NCBI GenBank assembly: GCA_020722005.1
Contig: DYLP01000003.1
Location: 37,655-101,654, forward strand
Direction of reading: 5' to 3'
Source: Melioribacter roseus
Lineage (GTDB): Bacteria > Bacteroidota > Ignavibacteria > Ignavibacteriales > Melioribacteraceae
DNA: 64,000 nucleotides
Shown here: in pieces, positions 55,967-64,000 of the stretch
How the letters are laid out: each line of letters begins with the position of its first letter
Position numbering within the stretch: position 1 is the stretch's first letter
Translations under genes and position numbers: made by a program
Notes under the pieces: generated by a model
Database searches by the model: none
The model's input: the letters and a program-made list of their open reading frames with translations, nothing else
Told to the model about the DNA's origin: nothing

Positions 55967-57033
55967 TGTATCAGGCACTCTACAATTTAACAAGTAATAC
56001 AATTATATCGACATTAATTGTCGCATTGGTACCATTAACACTTATATTACTCTATGCTTTATTTGCCATCTGGCTTGAACGAAAAGTATCGGCACATATG
56101 CAGGACAGATTGGGACCGATGCGCACAGGTTGGCATGGCTGGCTTCAAACTATTGCAGATATGATTAAGATGATTCAGAAAGAAGACACCATTGCCGCCG
56201 ATGCTGACAAAAAATTATTCAACATAGCACCTGTGCTAGTATTTGCAGGTTCATTTGCTGCTTTTGCTGCTATCCCCTTTTCGAGTGCTATAATAGGAAG
56301 TGAAATTGAAGTTGGCCTTTTTTATATAATTGCTATTTCTTCGTTAGTGGTTGCGGGAATTTTAATGGCAGGCTGGTCTTCGAATAATAAATATTCATTG
56401 CTCGGAGCTATGCGTTCTGCTGCTCAGATCGTTAGTTATGAAATTCCAACGGCTTTGGTTGTGCTTACAATGGTTATGTATACAGGAACTTTGAGCCTCG
56501 ATAAAATTAGTCAACAGCAGACGGCATATTTCTGGAATTGGAATCTTTTCGGCGGACCAGAATTCGGATTAGCTAAATTCATATTGATTCCTTTTATGCT
56601 CGTAGCTTTTATAATTATGTTTATTAGTACACTTGCTGAAGTAAACCGCACTCCATTCGATATTCCCGAAGCCGAATCGGAACTGGTTGCAGGATATTTT
56701 ACAGAATATTCCGGCATGAAGTGGGGTATGTTTATGCTTTCGGAATATGCCAATATGTTTGCTGTTTCGTCTATTGTATCTATCCTATTTTTAGGCGGGT
56801 ACCAATCGCCTTTCGGATATCTGGGGAACACACTTGGAATCGAATGGCTCGTTCCGATTGAACAATTATTCTGGTTTGTATCAAAAACTTTATTCTTTGT
56901 ATTCGTCCAGATGTGGTTAAGATGGACGCTGCCTCGTTTGCGTGTCGACCAATTGATGACAGTTTGCTGGAAATATCTTATACCTTATGCAGTTGCAAAC
57001 TTAATAATTGTAGGAATAGTCACATTACTATAA
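55966..57033 (+). CDS. nuoH: NADH-quinone oxidoreductase subunit H
   Basis: NuoH connects the peripheral arm to the membrane and shapes the quinone tunnel. The 355-residue protein has about eight hydrophobic segments, KVSAHMQDRLGPMRTGWHGWLQTIADMIK split over the first loop, and EVNRTPFDIPEAESELVAGY in the central loop. The ATG at 55966 overlaps the nuoD stop by one base; the open frame starts 26 codons earlier within nuoD. nuoEFG, normally found here, are absent. Confidence 0.96.
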   Translation: MYQALYNLTSNTIISTLIVALVPLTLILLYALFAIWLERKVSAHMQDRLGPMRTGWHGWLQTIADMIKMIQKEDTIAADADKKLFNIAPVLVFAGSFAAFAAIPFSSAIIGSEIEVGLFYIIAISSLVVAGILMAGWSSNNKYSLLGAMRSAAQIVSYEIPTALVVLTMVMYTGTLSLDKISQQQTAYFWNWNLFGGPEFGLAKFILIPFMLVAFIIMFISTLAEVNRTPFDIPEAESELVAGYFTEYSGMKWGMFMLSEYANMFAVSSIVSILFLGGYQSPFGYLGNTLGIEWLVPIEQLFWFVSKTLFFVFVQMWLRWTLPRLRVDQLMTVCWKYLIPYAVANLIIVGIVTLL

Positions 57034-57049
57034 ACAAAGTGATCAAGTA

Positions 57050-57598
57050 ATGAAAGAATATTTGAAAAATACATGGCAGGCACTTTACACCGTGATAGTG
57101 GGGATGAAAATTACTTTAAAACATCTTTTCACGCCTGCTGTTACAATTCAGTACCCGGATGTAAAAACTCCGCTACCCGAACGGGTTAGAAACAGACTTT
57201 ATGTCAATATCGACGACTGTATTGGATGCGATCAATGTTCAAGAGCATGCCCTGTAAGTTGTATAACAATCGAAACCGTAAAAGCCCTGCCGGGCGAAGA
57301 TTTAGGAACAACCTCCAACGGTAAGAAAAAAGCATTATGGGTTACAAAATTTGATATCGACTTTGCAAAATGCTGCTATTGTCAGTTGTGCGTATTTCCC
57401 TGTCCTACTGAGTGTATTTATATGACAGACGTATATGAGTTTTCCGAATACGATAGGCGTAATCTCGTTTATCATTTTTCAAATTTAACTGAAGAAGAAG
57501 CCGCCGGGAAGAAGGCTAATTTCGAAAAATTTCAGGCAGAAAAGGAAGCACAAAAAGCTGCCACTGCTAAACAAAAAGAAGACAAAAATCCGAGTTGA
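57050..57598 (+). CDS. nuoI: NADH-quinone oxidoreductase subunit I (two 4Fe-4S clusters)
   Basis: NuoI carries clusters N6a and N6b. The 182-residue protein has CIGCDQCSRACP and CCYCQLCVFPCP, each with the CxxCxxCxxxCP pattern. A Lys/Ala/Glu-rich C-terminal tail of about 35 residues follows, longer than in many homologues. It lies 16 nt after nuoH and 1 nt before nuoJ. Confidence 0.96.
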   Translation: MKEYLKNTWQALYTVIVGMKITLKHLFTPAVTIQYPDVKTPLPERVRNRLYVNIDDCIGCDQCSRACPVSCITIETVKALPGEDLGTTSNGKKKALWVTKFDIDFAKCCYCQLCVFPCPTECIYMTDVYEFSEYDRRNLVYHFSNLTEEEAAGKKANFEKFQAEKEAQKAATAKQKEDKNPS

Positions 57599-57599
57599 T

Positions 57600-58109
57600 A
57601 TGAATTATTTTGACATTATTTTTTATCTATTTGCAATCATTACCGTTGTTTCGGCTTTTATTGTCGTCACAACGCGGAATATTGTCTACTCGGCTTACAG
57701 CCTTTTGTTGACTTTATTCGGTATATCGGGAATATATGTATTGCTTGGAGCTGACTTTCTGGCTGTAGTACAAATAATGGTTTACGTTGGTGGAATTTTA
57801 ATTTTGTTGCTCTTCGGCGTTATGCTTACGAATAAGATTACGAGTGTTGATATACGAACCGGAACTATTCATCTTTTGCCTGCTGCTGTTGGTAGCGGTA
57901 TTCTACTCGGAATATTATGGGCTGTAATGACGTGGACAGATTGGAAAACATACGACACTCAAATTCCGTCAACAACAATTTTCGGGCTCGGCAAAATACT
58001 GATTACAAATTACGTTCTTATTTTCGAGCTACTGGCTTTGCTTCTTCTGATTGCGCTTATTGGAGCGGCTTCAATTGCACGCAGAGAAGAAACCGAAGAG
58101 AATAACTAA
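57600..58109 (+). CDS. nuoJ: NADH-quinone oxidoreductase subunit J
   Basis: A membrane subunit of 169 residues with five hydrophobic segments. RNIVYSAYSLLLTLFGISGIYVLLGADFLAVVQIMVYVGGILILLLFGVML covers helices 1-3, including the conserved LGADFLAVVQ and YVGGI. The C-terminus has the usual ASIARRE. Confidence 0.95.
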   Translation: MNYFDIIFYLFAIITVVSAFIVVTTRNIVYSAYSLLLTLFGISGIYVLLGADFLAVVQIMVYVGGILILLLFGVMLTNKITSVDIRTGTIHLLPAAVGSGILLGILWAVMTWTDWKTYDTQIPSTTIFGLGKILITNYVLIFELLALLLLIALIGAASIARREETEENN

Positions 58110-58123
58110 TTCTGGATAATCTT

Positions 58124-58432
58124 ATGCATGTAGGTTTAACACATTTTCTAATAGTTAGTGCAATTTTATTCACACTCGGAATTTACGGTATCGTTACGCG
58201 TAAAAACGCAGTAATGGTTCTTATGGGTATTGAACTGATTCTCAATGCAGCGAACATAAATTTCGTTGCATTTGCCCGGTACGGAAATTTCGGATTGGGT
58301 GGACAGGTAATTGCTCTTTTTATCATAATATTAGCTGCTGCCGAAGCGGCTATCGCTCTTGCAATTGTGCTGAATATTTATAAAACTTTTTCTAATGTAA
58401 ACGTAGACGAAATCGACAAATTAAAAGAATGA
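58124..58432 (+). CDS. nuoK: NADH-quinone oxidoreductase subunit K
   Basis: A 102-residue three-helix subunit homologous to MrpC. The membrane Glu residues are in LMGIELILNAANINFVAF and ILAAAEAAIALAIVLNIYK, both conserved for proton transfer. The stop overlaps the nuoL start. Confidence 0.96.
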   Translation: MHVGLTHFLIVSAILFTLGIYGIVTRKNAVMVLMGIELILNAANINFVAFARYGNFGLGGQVIALFIIILAAAEAAIALAIVLNIYKTFSNVNVDEIDKLKE

Positions 58433-60522
58433 TTATGACAGAATCTTTATTAGTAAACCTATCGGTGGTTGTACTCTTTTTGCCATTACTCGGTTTTGCA
58501 ACTCTTATCTTTTTCGGTAAAAAGATTCCCAAACTTTATCTTTTTGAAGTTGGAATTCTTTTCGGAGCATTGATTCTATCGATCATAATAATGTATGGTA
58601 AGTTAACCTATTTTATAGATTCTGACATTGTTTCTAAATTTAGATGGATCTCCTTCAGTGCTGCTCCACTTCCGGGTTATTTGAATATTGAACTTGGAAT
58701 TAAGCTGGACAATATTGCTGTAATAATGCTCGTTGTTGTAAATATAATCAGTTCGCTTGTCCACCTTTATTCAATTGAGTATATGCATGGCGATAAAAGG
58801 TACTCTAGGTATTTTGCATACCTTGGCATTTTTACATTCTCCATGCTTGGCATCGTATTGACAGACAATATTTTGATGATGTATATCTTCTGGGAACTGG
58901 TGGGTCTTTCGTCTTATTTGTTAATCGGATTCTGGTTCGAAAAGAAATCAGCTGCGGATGCTTCCAAAAAAGCATTTATAGTCAACCGTGTTGGCGACAT
59001 TGGAATGTTCGTCGGAATATTAATACTCTTCTTTAATTACAATACATTCTCATTCGACTCGATATTTGAAAAAATTTCTGCCGGTCTACTCCCCTTTGGC
59101 AGCGAAGCATGGCTAACAGCCGCAGGAATACTCGTATTTATGGGTGCTGTGGGTAAATCGGCACAATTCCCACTGCATGTGTGGCTTCCCGATGCAATGG
59201 AAGGTCCCACGCCTGTCAGTGCTTTAATTCACGCAGCCACAATGGTTGCTGCAGGTGTTTATCTCGTCGCACGAATTTTTGTAATGTTAACTGCTGATGC
59301 AATGTTAGTGATTGCAGTAATCGGCGCATTTACATCGTTTATAGCCGCTACAATTGCAATTACTCAAACCGATATTAAAAAGGTACTGGCTTACTCGACT
59401 ATTTCACAATTAGGTTACATGATAATGTCTCTCGGAGTCGGAGCATATGCATTTGCATTTTTCCATCTTGTTACGCATGCTTTTTTCAAAGCTTGTTTAT
59501 TCCTCGGTTCTGGTTCGGTAATTCATGCAATGCATCACGAACAGGATATTCGCAATATGGGTGGACTGCGAAAGAAATTGCCCATTACATATTTAACATT
59601 TTTGATTTCCACGCTTGCCATTTCGGGAGTGCCTTTAACCTCCGGTTTTTTGAGTAAAGACGGAATTCTTGCAGGTACTCTTGTATTCGGTAAGTTGACC
59701 GGTCACTGGCTAATTCCATTTTTTGGATTTACAGTTGCAGCACTAACTGCATTTTATATGTTCCGACTGGTTATTCTCACATTTCACGGTGAACCGAGAG
59801 ACCGACATAAATACGACCATGCACACGAATCGCCTTTCGTGATGGTTGCACCACTGGCTGTACTGGCAACGCTATCAATCTTTATTTTTTATACTCCCAA
59901 TCCAATAGCACCCGACGCCGGATGGTTTTTAGGAAACTGGGTAAAAACTCCGGAACAAGTAACTCCGCATACAACTCGTTTCGATTTTATGATTCCAACG
60001 GAAACCGAATCTCATGTTCACTCCGAAATTGTTAATTCCGAATTATATACAGAAACGATGCATTGGGCGCATTATCCCGCGATGATAATGTCGATATTGC
60101 TCGGTGGATTAGGAATTCTCATTGCGTTTGTTTTCTATCAATGGCGTAAAATTGACATCGACAAGTTAACTGAGAAGATAAAACCGGTATACAATTTTTC
60201 ACTCAACAAATGGTATATCGACGAACTTTATGAAATTACATTTATTGGTCAAACACTGAATTTTAGCAAAGCACTTGCCTGGTTCGATAATAATATAATT
60301 GACGGAATTGTAAACGGGTCGGCTTATGTTACTCGTTATGCATCAAAACTAAGCGGACTTTTCGATATATACGTGGTAGACGGTTTGGTCAATTTTTCCG
60401 CCTTCTTCAGCGGTTTCCTTGGGTTGACTTTCAAGAAACTTCAGACAGGCAAAGTTCAGACTTATGTTGTACTGGTTGTATTCTCGGTAATAATTTTATT
60501 GTTTTTCTTTAAACCGTTTTAG
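58429..60522 (+). CDS. nuoL: NADH-quinone oxidoreductase subunit L
   Basis: An antiporter-like proton-pumping subunit of 697 residues. It has WELVGLSSYLLIGFWFEKKSA, LPDAMEGPTPVSALIHAATMVAAGVY, and SQLGYMIMSLGVGAYAFAFFHLVTHAFFKACLFLGSG, each in the canonical place. The long C-terminal region with a lateral helix and terminal anchor (residues about 550-697) is present. Either ATG (58429 or 58435) could be the start. Confidence 0.96.
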   Translation: MIMTESLLVNLSVVVLFLPLLGFATLIFFGKKIPKLYLFEVGILFGALILSIIIMYGKLTYFIDSDIVSKFRWISFSAAPLPGYLNIELGIKLDNIAVIMLVVVNIISSLVHLYSIEYMHGDKRYSRYFAYLGIFTFSMLGIVLTDNILMMYIFWELVGLSSYLLIGFWFEKKSAADASKKAFIVNRVGDIGMFVGILILFFNYNTFSFDSIFEKISAGLLPFGSEAWLTAAGILVFMGAVGKSAQFPLHVWLPDAMEGPTPVSALIHAATMVAAGVYLVARIFVMLTADAMLVIAVIGAFTSFIAATIAITQTDIKKVLAYSTISQLGYMIMSLGVGAYAFAFFHLVTHAFFKACLFLGSGSVIHAMHHEQDIRNMGGLRKKLPITYLTFLISTLAISGVPLTSGFLSKDGILAGTLVFGKLTGHWLIPFFGFTVAALTAFYMFRLVILTFHGEPRDRHKYDHAHESPFVMVAPLAVLATLSIFIFYTPNPIAPDAGWFLGNWVKTPEQVTPHTTRFDFMIPTETESHVHSEIVNSELYTETMHWAHYPAMIMSILLGGLGILIAFVFYQWRKIDIDKLTEKIKPVYNFSLNKWYIDELYEITFIGQTLNFSKALAWFDNNIIDGIVNGSAYVTRYASKLSGLFDIYVVDGLVNFSAFFSGFLGLTFKKLQTGKVQTYVVLVVFSVIILLFFFKPF

Positions 60523-60563
60523 ATTACTGATTTATTAAAAATTAAAAAAACAGGTTATAAGAT

Positions 60564-62162
60564 ATGGTGGGATTTCCGATACTTTCATTAATAACATTTC
60601 TCCCGATTGCTGGGATGATAATAATACTCTTTTTGCCAAAAGATAAACAAAACTCCATTCGATATACAACTTTGGCAATAACCGCTCTACAGGTAGTACT
60701 GGCAATTATTCTCATGAGCAATTACAATTATTCAGCAGCGGGAGTATTCGAAGAGAAATCTTTCCAATTCATAGAAAAATTCAGATGGATTGAAATAAGC
60801 GGAATTTCATGGCTCGGAACCGTTAAGATTGATTACTTCCTCGGTATCGACGGAATTAGTATGCCAATGGTTCTTTTAACCGCAATAATTTCATTTATTG
60901 CAACAATTTCTTCCTGGAACATCGAAAAATCGGTTAAAGGGTATTTTGCACTTTTCTTATTGCTCGACACCGGTATGATGGGTGTATTTGTGGCACTCGA
61001 CTTCTTCTTATTCTATATATTCTGGGAATTGATGCTTTTACCGATGTACTTTTTGATTGGTATCTGGGGCGGTCCAAGAAAAGAATATGCAGCCATTAAG
61101 TTCTTCATCTACACTTTGTTTGGAAGCGTCTTTATGCTTCTGGTTATGATTGGTTTGTATTTCAGCGCTACAGAATCGTTGGCAGACGGTTCAAAAGTAT
61201 TTACCTTTAATTTACTGGCATTGATGAATCAGAGCAACTTTACACCAGACGGTATTCTTTCTCCTTTCAATCCTCATAATTTGAGATTCATAGCTTATCT
61301 TGCACTGTTTGTAGGATTTGCAATTAAAATACCGATGTTCCCTTTCCACACATGGTTGCCCGATGCTCACGTAGAAGCTCCAACTCCGATTTCCGTTATT
61401 CTTGCTGGTGTACTGCTTAAAATGGGTACATACGGTATTTTACGAATAAGTTATCCAATATTCCCGGAAATAACTAAAGACTTAATCTGGTATATTGCTC
61501 TTTTTGGGATGATAAATATTATTTACGGTGCACTCGTTGCTCTGGCACAAAAGGATTTCAAAAAATTAATTGCTTATTCTTCCATTTCGCATATGGGTTA
61601 TGTATTGCTCGGAATGGCTTCATTGACTTCCACTGGAATTAACGGTGCAATTTTACAAATGTTTAATCACGGTACAATTACAGCTATGCTCTTCTTAATT
61701 GTGGGAGTTGTTTACGACAGAGCACACACACGCGGCATTTACGATTTTGGCGGACTTGCAACACAAATGCCTGTTTACTCGGGATTTGTTACTGTAGCAT
61801 TTTTTGCAGCCATTGGCTTACCAGGCTTAAGTGGATTTATTTCTGAAGCCCTCGTATTCGTCGGCGCTTTCAGTATTAATTTAATACGGGTTCTTACAAT
61901 TATTTCAACACTCGGAATTCTACTCGGCGCAGGGTATATGCTCTGGACATTGCAGCGTATTTTCCTGGGACCATTGAACGAAAAATGGACTTCACTTCCG
62001 GACTTAGATAAACGTGAGTATTTTATGTTCGTGCCTTTATCAATGATTATAATTTTCCTTGGCGTTTATCCTTCTGCAATGCTTGATATTATGAATGCCT
62101 CTGTAAATACTCTTGTTAATTTTATTCATTCTAACGTTTCGACCACATTAAGCGGGTTTTAA
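60564..62162 (+). CDS. nuoM: NADH-quinone oxidoreductase subunit M
   Basis: A second antiporter-like subunit of 532 residues. Family text includes YFLGIDGISMPMVLLTA, FWELMLLPMYFLIGIWGG, KIPMFPFHTWLPDAHVEAPTPISVILAGVLLKMG and ISHMGYVLLGMAS, followed by GLPGLSGFISEALVF. It follows nuoL after 41 nt. Confidence 0.96.
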   Translation: MVGFPILSLITFLPIAGMIIILFLPKDKQNSIRYTTLAITALQVVLAIILMSNYNYSAAGVFEEKSFQFIEKFRWIEISGISWLGTVKIDYFLGIDGISMPMVLLTAIISFIATISSWNIEKSVKGYFALFLLLDTGMMGVFVALDFFLFYIFWELMLLPMYFLIGIWGGPRKEYAAIKFFIYTLFGSVFMLLVMIGLYFSATESLADGSKVFTFNLLALMNQSNFTPDGILSPFNPHNLRFIAYLALFVGFAIKIPMFPFHTWLPDAHVEAPTPISVILAGVLLKMGTYGILRISYPIFPEITKDLIWYIALFGMINIIYGALVALAQKDFKKLIAYSSISHMGYVLLGMASLTSTGINGAILQMFNHGTITAMLFLIVGVVYDRAHTRGIYDFGGLATQMPVYSGFVTVAFFAAIGLPGLSGFISEALVFVGAFSINLIRVLTIISTLGILLGAGYMLWTLQRIFLGPLNEKWTSLPDLDKREYFMFVPLSMIIIFLGVYPSAMLDIMNASVNTLVNFIHSNVSTTLSGF

Positions 62163-62168
62163 ACATTG

Positions 62169-63680
62169 ATGGAAATGACAAATTTATATCAATCGTTAAA
62201 TTTAATTTTACCTGAACTGGTTCTCTCAGCTGTTTTAGTAATCCTTGTTGCAGCTGACTTGATTTATCACAACAACAAAGCACCTGTTAAATTCGTTGCC
62301 TTATCAGGAATTGTAGTTTCATTTTTCTTTTTATTATTCAATTTCGATAATTCAGGATTTGCTTTCACATTCGGCAACACTATAAGGAATTTCGGTTTAG
62401 TTACAGTCGATAATTTTGGGCATTTTTTCAAACTGATTGTACTCATTTCCTCCTTCTTTGTTGTTATATTTTCATTTTCGTCAATTGAATTAAAAGAAGC
62501 CGAAAACAGAATCGGCGAATATTTTGCTTTGATTTATGGAATGATTATCGGTATGTTTTTCATGATTTCCGCTTCCGATTTAATACTGGTTTATTTATCA
62601 ATGGAACTTCTTTCGTTATCTTCCTATGTTCTTGCAGGCTTTTTGAAACTTAGAGAAAGGAACAGCGAAGCTTCGCTGAAATATTTGATATACGGAGCCG
62701 TTTCGTCAGGCTTAATGTTGTTCGGCATTTCAATTTTATATGGTATGACAGGCAGCACGAATCTTTACGTAATTAATTCTCTTATACAAGGACCGAACAT
62801 CAACCTCTTAACGTTATCATTTGCGTTAATACTTATATTTGCCGGTATCGGTTATAAAATTTCCTCGGCACCTTTCCATTTTTGGACACCGGATGTTTAC
62901 GAAGGCGCCCCAGTTACAATAACGGCTTTTCTTTCGGTTGCAAGTAAAGCCGCCGGCTTTGCACTTTTAATCCGTTTTATCAAAACAACGTTTGTTTCTT
63001 ATACCGATGCAAACGGTGCATGGAATTTAATTAATGTTTTCGATTGGCAATCCGTTCTTATTGCTATTTCTATCCTAACGATGACTTTGGGTAACTTTTC
63101 CGCTCTCTGGCAGGATAATATGAAAAGAATGCTGGCTTATTCAAGTATTGCACATGCCGGTTATATGATGTTAGGCATACTAGTACTTTCAAATCAAGGT
63201 TTACTTGCTGTGTTAATTTACTTTGCATTCTACCTGCTAATGAATCTCGGTGCATTTCTCGTTGTGATGTTAATAGCTAATAAAATAGGTACAGAAGATA
63301 TTAATTCATATAATGGATTAGGTTATACTTCTCCTTTTCTAAGCGTATCGCTGGCAATTTTTCTAGTATCGCTTACGGGCATCCCCCCGACAGCGGGATT
63401 TATCGGCAAGCTCTATCTTTTTATTGCATTAGTAGACGCCAAGATGATTGCAGTTGCTGTAATTGCTCTTCTCAATACTGTTGTTTCCCTCTATTATTAC
63501 ATACGCGTATTGAAGCATATGTATCTGATTAAAACCGAGCCTGACACTCCTGTTATTAAACCGAATTTTATCGAAACATTGATTGTACTGGCACTTGCCG
63601 TTCCGGTTATTTTATTCGGAATTTACTTTCAGCCAGTTGTAGATTTTGCAAAAAGCTGCCTTGTGATTCTTGGAATGTAA
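62169..63680 (+). CDS. nuoN: NADH-quinone oxidoreductase subunit N
   Basis: The third antiporter-like subunit, 503 residues. MELLSLSSYVLAGFLK, APFHFWTPDVYEGAPVTITAFLSVASKAAGFA and SSIAHAGYMMLGILV are diagnostic, with LTGIPPTAGFIGKLYLF near the C-terminus. The ATG at 62169 is chosen over a TTG one codon earlier. It is the last gene of the nuo operon. Confidence 0.96.
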   Translation: MEMTNLYQSLNLILPELVLSAVLVILVAADLIYHNNKAPVKFVALSGIVVSFFFLLFNFDNSGFAFTFGNTIRNFGLVTVDNFGHFFKLIVLISSFFVVIFSFSSIELKEAENRIGEYFALIYGMIIGMFFMISASDLILVYLSMELLSLSSYVLAGFLKLRERNSEASLKYLIYGAVSSGLMLFGISILYGMTGSTNLYVINSLIQGPNINLLTLSFALILIFAGIGYKISSAPFHFWTPDVYEGAPVTITAFLSVASKAAGFALLIRFIKTTFVSYTDANGAWNLINVFDWQSVLIAISILTMTLGNFSALWQDNMKRMLAYSSIAHAGYMMLGILVLSNQGLLAVLIYFAFYLLMNLGAFLVVMLIANKIGTEDINSYNGLGYTSPFLSVSLAIFLVSLTGIPPTAGFIGKLYLFIALVDAKMIAVAVIALLNTVVSLYYYIRVLKHMYLIKTEPDTPVIKPNFIETLIVLALAVPVILFGIYFQPVVDFAKSCLVILGM

Positions 63681-64000
63681 TATTTAACAATATTTTTACT
63701 CCGTAGATTTTTCATTTAGTTTGAATAAAATGTAATACTGCTTTTCTCTTTATTATCTTCAATATTACTGATTACATGATAATAATTTTGTTATTGTTAT
63801 TTTCACGATCTTTTACTATCACCAGTCGAAGCCTATAAGTGTTTTCTTCATTGATATTCATCCGTACCTTAAAATTACATGACTACATAAGTGAAGTCAT
63901 TACCGCGATGGAAAATCGGAACGCTGAATAAGTAAGAAATTTAATCCCAGATTTGTCATTAGAGAAAAGTCTGTTTTGACAAACATAGAAATAATATCTG
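63681..64000. other. Intergenic region at the right edge
   Basis: 320 bp with no intact gene. A weak inverted repeat, ATGACT and AGTCAT, lies near 63880-63901. No terminator with a clear T-run is seen after nuoN. Confidence 0.4.

Overview
The window looks like a contiguous chromosomal segment of a Gram-negative, AT-rich bacterium of the Bacteroidota/Chlorobiota superphylum. The most likely home is Ignavibacteriota (Melioribacter or Ignavibacterium relatives). The markers are type IX secretion genes (sprA, porX and a DUF5103 plug protein), an outer-membrane LptD, a complex I operon without nuoEFG as in green sulfur bacteria, and at least two promoters of the Bacteroidota form (TTG, 19 nt, TAnnTTTG). 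The genus call is inference. There are no tRNA or rRNA genes, no insertion sequence, no prophage and no CRISPR array. Most of the DNA is tightly packed housekeeping operons.

Layout. (1) 1-4647, minus strand: purC, DUF971, pgsA, pgpA, cinA, thpR, recA (recA is cut by the left edge), with repeated 11-nt gene overlaps. (2) 4774-9098: a DUF6600 envelope protein, a thioredoxin-like protein, a MORN/TonB protein, a trans-sulfuration enzyme and a probable META-domain gene remnant. (3) 9194-14520, minus: M1 peptidase, membrane protein, def, fmt and a cystathionine beta-synthase-like enzyme. (4) 14592-17434, minus: an hsp20-dnaK-hsp20 stress cluster. (5) 17663-19600, plus: biotin ligase and cysteine desulfurase. 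(6) 19601-30643, minus: sprA, porX, tsaE, tsaB, a DUF1573 protein and accD. (7) 30788-36549, minus: SpmAB fusion, hydroxyacid dehydrogenase, alanine-dehydrogenase homologue, CoA transferase and phosphatase. (8) 36640-39853: an omega-amidase-like hydrolase (plus), then amtB, an outer-membrane barrel and P-II (minus). (9) 40520-45485, minus: a small protein, the T9SS plug, a Gfo/Idh oxidoreductase and lptD. (10) 45842-50280: DUF4097 beta-solenoid protein (minus), then fluC/crcB, DUF190, PAP2 phosphatase and sialate O-acetylesterase (plus). (11) 50375-63680: pntA1-pntA2-pntB (minus), diverging from nuoABCDHIJKLMN (plus).

Three themes connect the genes. One is envelope and secretion: the SprA translocon, its plug, the PorX regulator, LptD, and several signal-peptide or barrel proteins. 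Another is redox balance: transhydrogenase beside an 11-subunit complex I. The third is nitrogen: P-II/AmtB, an omega-amidase-like hydrolase and an alanine-dehydrogenase homologue.

The points most worth a second look are: a His-to-Tyr change at the catalytic His of the alanine dehydrogenase homologue; long G-tracts in sprA, in the DUF4097 gene and in an esterase ribosome-binding site; a telomere-like G-quadruplex motif just upstream of the sprA promoter; a MORN protein ending in two TonB C-terminal domains; and a small possibly Sm-like protein translated ahead of the T9SS plug.
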